Shown here in pieces: positions 5,838-7,556 of a DNA stretch of 7,556 nt. A program made the position numbers and the translations under genes. Every line of letters starts with the position of its first letter. The stretch's first letter is position 1. The DNA comes from Acidobacteriota bacterium. Lineage in GTDB: Bacteria > Acidobacteriota > Terriglobia > UBA7540. The stretch is taken from NCBI GenBank assembly GCA_021828225.1, contig JAKASH010000133.1, positions 1 through 7,556 of the forward strand, given 5' to 3'. The notes beneath the pieces are model-generated. The model saw only the letters and a list, made by a program, of their open reading frames with translations, was not told the DNA's origin and did no database searches.

Positions 5838-7289
5838 TCAATAACTTAGCCCATTGTTAACCTCCTCCGGGTCATCCTCGGCTACCTTCCCGGCTACTTT
5901 AAGCGAAACTGTATTCTTCTCCGCCTGGATTTGGGCTGCGGCCGATTTGAGTCTTCGCCAGACTGCCCCCGAAGCTTCCCGTTGGGCCTCATCTGCGACG
6001 TGCGTGTAAATCATGTTGACCCCCTCACTGACGTGCCCAAGGCGGTCCATCCGCGTCTTCGTATCCACGCCTTCTTCCCGCATCATGCTGTTGTTCATGT
6101 GTCGGAGTGCGTGCCAGTGAATCCACGGCATGCCCAACTTCTCGGCCAACGGCCTGATGTAGCGCCGCATGAACCAGCGCATCTCCATCGGCCGGCCCCG
6201 CCTGCCGGGAAACAGCCAGTCCTGAGGCTGAGCGTCCGGAAAATTTTCCTCCTTATACTTGCGCAGGATTTCCATCTGCTCATCTGTCAACAGAATTTTC
6301 CGGTATCCCTTCTTGGTCTTGGGTGGATTGCTTTGACCCTGCCAGACGGATTCCCGGATAAAAATCGCGCTGTCTTTCCAGTCAATCGATGACCAGCGCA
6401 GTCCGCGCACTTCTCCACAACGATTCCCCAGCCACAGCACAGCCTGCCAAGCCATCTTGCGACGGGGATCTTTCAATCCGTCCAGGATGGCCATCGCTTC
6501 CTGCGGTGTGGGCATAAGGTACTCCGGTTCGGGTCCCTTAAGAGGGAGCTTGATCAGGCGGGCGGGATTGTACGTCAAGCCGGCTCCCAAGCGAATGGCC
6601 GAAGTCAACACACTGGACAGAGTGGAACGGTAGTTCGCGGCTGTGTTATGGTTACTGGTCTTACTGTCGAGGTGTAACTGAAGTTCCGCAGTCCCCAGGC
6701 TGCTCATGAGCCGTCCCCCGAAACGGGGCAACCAGATTCGTCTCATGTGCGACTTCATGTCCCGTTGAGTACTCGCTCTCTTGCTTTTTAACTCAGACTT
6801 CAACTCGTGTTTCTCTTTGTCGTAGAAGAAGCGCTGCCAGAAGCCAGCCAGAGTTTCTGAATTTCCGGCCACTTCCCGATTTTCGTTCTTCTTTCTCATG
6901 TATTCCCGCATCAGCTTCCGGGCTTCGCTCTTGGTCAGATCTTCCACCCGGCCTAATACGTGCGAAGGCCGGTGCTTTCCTTCCGTCCATTGAACGCACC
7001 AGCTCCCGTTTTTGATTCGGAGACTGCCGCTCCGATCTCGGCGTCGAGTCATCTTTATTCCTCCTCGAGCCGCCGAGTCCAACACCGTCACATTAGTGTT
7101 TTCTCCGACCTGCCGCAAGTAGTTGTCGACCACAGCAGGATCAAAACGGATGTCCCCGGAGGGCGTCCGCAGGTGAGGGATGAATTGGGGGTGTCTTGGC
7201 TTGAGGCGCCTGTAAATGTAGCTTAGGGAGCAGTTCCATCTTGCTGCAAGTCCCTGAACCGTCAGGAACGAATCTTCGACTTCAGGCAT
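5838..7289 (-). CDS. Tyrosine-recombinase integrase with N-terminal HTH domain
   Basis: This protein (483 residues from the chosen start) catalyses site-specific insertion and probably excision through a covalent 3'-phosphotyrosine intermediate. Parts in order: winged HTH of the MerR/excisionase type about 7-59 (FLTVQGLAARWNCS...YIYRRL); an arm-binding-like segment about 88-136 (GSLRIKNGSWCVQW); a SAM-like core-binding domain about 144-251; and the catalytic domain about 255-450. The active site is complete: Arg290 (GNRCGE), Lys324 (PPKTK), His393-x-x-Arg396 (HALRH), His419 (LGH) and nucleophile Tyr428 (IYTH). The frame is open to an ATG at 7421 (527 residues). I prefer ATG 7289 because AAAAGG lies 9 nt upstream and the extra 44 residues show no domain. 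The gene runs toward the tRNA-Thr, its likely target. The region before the start carries inverted repeats that may control translation. Confidence 0.93.
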   Translation of the reverse strand: MPEVEDSFLTVQGLAARWNCSLSYIYRRLKPRHPQFIPHLRTPSGDIRFDPAVVDNYLRQVGENTNVTVLDSAARGGIKMTRRRDRSGSLRIKNGSWCVQWTEGKHRPSHVLGRVEDLTKSEARKLMREYMRKKNENREVAGNSETLAGFWQRFFYDKEKHELKSELKSKRASTQRDMKSHMRRIWLPRFGGRLMSSLGTAELQLHLDSKTSNHNTAANYRSTLSSVLTSAIRLGAGLTYNPARLIKLPLKGPEPEYLMPTPQEAMAILDGLKDPRRKMAWQAVLWLGNRCGEVRGLRWSSIDWKDSAIFIRESVWQGQSNPPKTKKGYRKILLTDEQMEILRKYKEENFPDAQPQDWLFPGRRGRPMEMRWFMRRYIRPLAEKLGMPWIHWHALRHMNNSMMREEGVDTKTRMDRLGHVSEGVNMIYTHVADEAQREASGAVWRRLKSAAAQIQAEKNTVSLKVAGKVAEDDPEEVNNGLSY

Positions 7290-7291
7290 TT

Positions 7292-7345
7292 CGGTAAACC
7301 TTTTCAGCGGTCGCAGGAGCGCACATGGGTTTACCGGTCGCTGAA
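7292..7345 (-). promoter_or_regulatory. Interleaved inverted repeats over the integrase start region
   Basis: CGGTAAACC (7292-7300) has an exact 9-bp inverted copy at 7328-7336, and TTCAGCG (7303-7309) an exact 7-bp inverted copy at 7339-7345. The pairs interleave (A-B-A'-B'). In the integrase mRNA the 9-bp helix would cover part of the ribosome binding region just 2 nt upstream of the preferred ATG, while the 7-bp helix is an alternative. A further TTACCGGT at 7387-7394 matches 7331-7338. They may be an RNA switch, binding sites for the integrase arm or HTH domain, or both. If translation starts at 7421 the repeats are coding. Confidence 0.35.
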
Positions 7346-7468
7346 CGGGGGCAGTGGCCCGGAAGTCGAAGCTTCTCAACCGACAGTTACCGGTGAGCGA
7401 GTAGGCGATACTCCTCTCCATAACTTGCTCATTCCTGATTAATATAGGCTAAGCGAACGAAATGGGTT

Positions 7469-7489
7469 GCAGCACGTGCTGCTTTTATA
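7469..7489 (-). promoter_or_regulatory. 14-bp palindrome next to a possible integrase -10 box
   Basis: GCAGCACGTGCTGC (7469-7482) is a perfect palindrome. On the minus strand TATAAA (complement of 7484-7489) lies 1 bp upstream of it, so a transcript from that -10 would begin inside the palindrome, a typical repressor position. No good -35 is visible. Read on the + strand, the palindrome (5-bp stem, ACGT loop) is followed by TTTTAT and could be a weak terminator stopping transcription into the integrase. Confidence 0.35.
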
Positions 7490-7556
7490 TTGCTGAAATG
7501 ACTGGTGTTGCGCTTCATTGCTCAGAGTGACGAGTACTTTAGCAAGCAAACACGAC

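Overview
The window looks like chromosomal DNA of a Gram-negative soil bacterium, most likely an Acidobacteriota member. That assignment is inferred from protein style (a TPR-AMIN-amidase, and a secreted C-tail-anchored protein resembling the acidobacterial DUF6599 family), from the heptanucleotide repeat array and from the hairpin-rich spacers. No marker gene settles the taxonomy.

Left part (1-3204, all + strand). A low-complexity spacer holds six heptamers (TAATTGG-type) between two inverted copies of a GATTTCGCGAT-type sequence. A near-consensus promoter (TTGACA / TATAAT) follows at 206-232, then a structured 5' leader of about 158 nt. The leader ends in two overlapping, mutually exclusive hairpins, one of which covers the Shine-Dalgarno sequence. 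It precedes a secreted lytic transglycosylase (398-1078) and, 11 bp later, a three-part N-acetylmuramoyl-L-alanine amidase (1090-3204). The two proteins cut different bonds of peptidoglycan, glycan strand and peptide stem, so the pair reads as a cell-wall remodelling operon.

Middle part (3205-5756). A 412-nt spacer with hairpins leads to a secreted, C-terminally anchored protein of unknown function (3617-4717), possibly read from a leaderless transcript. About 1.04 kb without a convincing gene follows. It contains an A/T-rich tract, a strong-looking promoter (TTGACA-18-TACACT) and two stem-loops joined by a CU-rich linker, which together form a candidate small RNA.

Right part (5757-7556). 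A complete tRNA-Thr(CGU) is followed, only 5 bp from its 3' end, by a convergent tyrosine-recombinase gene with an N-terminal excisionase-like winged HTH domain. This is the layout of an integrative element inserted at a tRNA 3' end; the element runs off the right edge, so its cargo and far attachment site are not visible. The region upstream of the integrase start holds inverted repeats that could sequester its ribosome binding site, and further upstream there is a perfect 14-bp palindrome.

No defence system, CRISPR array or insertion sequence is visible. The most unusual signals are regulatory: the transglycosylase leader, the candidate small RNA and the integrase 5' region. All folds were paired by hand and none has been tested by comparison.
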